From an uncultured Prevotella sp. (GTDB lineage: Bacteria > Bacteroidota > Bacteroidia > Bacteroidales > Bacteroidaceae): a DNA stretch of 64,000 nt. Positions 63,338 through 64,000 of this stretch are shown in pieces. The first letter of the stretch is position 1. Each line of letters begins with the position of its first letter. The notes below the pieces were generated by a model. That model ran no database searches. It saw only the letters and a program-made list of their open reading frames with translations, and was not told the origin of the DNA. The translations under genes and the position numbers were made by a program. The DNA is taken from the NCBI GenBank assembly GCA_934202525.1, contig CAKPYB010000005.1:55728-119727 (forward strand), written 5' to 3'.

Positions 63338-63494
63338 TGCATCGGAAAATAAGTATAAATAGGGAACGCAGCGCGTTCCCTATCTGTTAGCCCCACTCCT
63401 TCTTCACATCAAAGCAGGGACAAGCCTTGTTGGCAAACTCATTATGACCATGAATCGTAGCTAATGGATATTCCTCCTTCAGCTGCTCGATGAG
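63338..63494. repeat. Right copy of the 157-bp direct repeat (putative attR)
   Basis: This copy is identical to 19243-19399 except at 63459. It has the last codons of mnmE, the terminator, and about the last 36 codons of the amidase gene, whose frame breaks directly after it. Confidence 0.85.
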
Positions 63495-64000
63495 GGCATA
63501 AATTAAAGTGCAAAATCGGCTATTCATGGGCTAAAAAAACGGGTTTATGTAATCAGGAAACTCTAATTTTTCCGTTTTTCATCGCTGAAAACAGGTATTG
63601 GAAGAATGCATAAAAAACGAATGCTATGATTTAAAAAGTAAATATATATTCCATTCATAACCCAACATACAGACTTTACTTCACACACGAAATATACATG
63701 CTAAATAGTTATATAACAACAAGTTACCCTTTCCGTCGTAGTATTGTTATTATGTAATTTCTAGCTTTCCGAACTATTGATACGTCAATAATTTGTCAAT
63801 TACTAGCAAAGATAATAAAAAGCAGGCAAACCAAAGAATTTTATCACGTTATTTAACGGAAAAATGCAAAATATGGGGGATAGGAAGATGTTTTACCCCC
63901 TCTCCTAAGGGTGAAAAATGCCTCTCCTCAGACATAAATCTGTCTCAGACTTGACGTATTTTTGACAAATTCGAGGGGTAAATAAGGGGTAGAATGAGGT
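63495..64000. other. Region beyond the right repeat
   Basis: No complete gene is seen. At 63763-63868 a promoter region similar to that at 32042-32143 occurs (shared CAAAGATAATAAA and TTTTATCACGTTATTTAACG), but no lipoprotein or hsdM gene follows on the minus strand. Confidence 0.5.

Noticed and set aside
19243..63494. Search for an integrase or transposase
   Set aside because: No tyrosine or serine recombinase motif and no insertion sequence was recognised inside the island.

Overview
The window looks like chromosome of a gut or oral Prevotella/Segatella-type bacterium (Bacteroidota, Bacteroidales). The evidence is the TTTG-N20-TAnnTTTG promoter form upstream of many genes, families largely restricted to Bacteroidales (DUF4835, DUF1460, DUF4421, DUF5675, smalltalk) and the housekeeping block dnaN-exonuclease-coaBC-DUF4835-recN. 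No species can be fixed from sequence reading alone.

Bases 1-19257 are ordinary core genome. A plus-strand run (dnaN, DEDDh exonuclease, coaBC, DUF4835, recN, protease-like/TPR protein) ends at a shared terminator near 8000. A minus-strand run follows (small cytosolic protein, DUF1460 amidase-like protein, DUF4421, Gfo/Idh/MocA oxidoreductase, engB-type GTPase, ABC-F ATPase). Then come rho, a nucleoside phosphorylase and mnmE on the plus strand.

From the last codons of mnmE (19243) to 63494 the DNA is accessory. It is bracketed by a 157-bp direct repeat (one mismatch) that starts exactly at the C-I-G-K-stop codons of mnmE, the same place used by SGI1-type islands. The complete amidase gene sits at the left copy and only its 3' part at the right copy, so two related elements may have integrated in tandem. 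No integrase is visible between the repeats.

Inside the island are several modules. (a) A primase/helicase-like cassette: amidase, DUF5675, VirE_N-DUF3987 protein and small partners on the minus strand at 19.3-23.6 kb, with an HU-like protein and smalltalk on the plus strand at 32.9-33.8 kb. GGTCATTA repeat clusters are scattered around it, one of which flanks an AT-rich core like a replication origin. (b) A type I restriction-modification operon (hsdM-hsdS-hsdR) with a lipoprotein in front and, behind it, a strongly folded RNA and an unknown 475-aa protein; this block appears to split module (a). (c) A cargo block at 34-43 kb: AlbA_2 regulator, YccF, winged-helix protein, YczE-like membrane protein, AbiE toxin-antitoxin, AlkD-like protein and an AbiEi-like gene paired with an RNase H-fold protein that lacks catalytic residues. 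(d) An RloB/ATPase pair that interrupts an AraC regulator. (e) A plasmid- or ICE-like backbone at 46.7-56 kb: SLOG, phosphoribosyltransferase and DUF2958 genes, three 444-bp tandem repeats with RNA-like folds, a rod-shaped RNA, ten tRNA genes (one tRNA-Ser split by a hairpin), and parA with a small DNA-binding partner between iteron arrays, plus ssb. (f) A stability/defence block at 56.8-62.9 kb: a third AbiEi-like gene with a self-overlapping operator, a DUF3791-DUF3990-DUF3791 module and two P-loop ATPases. Several broken genes (GNAT, esterase, AraC, an ORF with an amber codon) show repeated insertion and decay.
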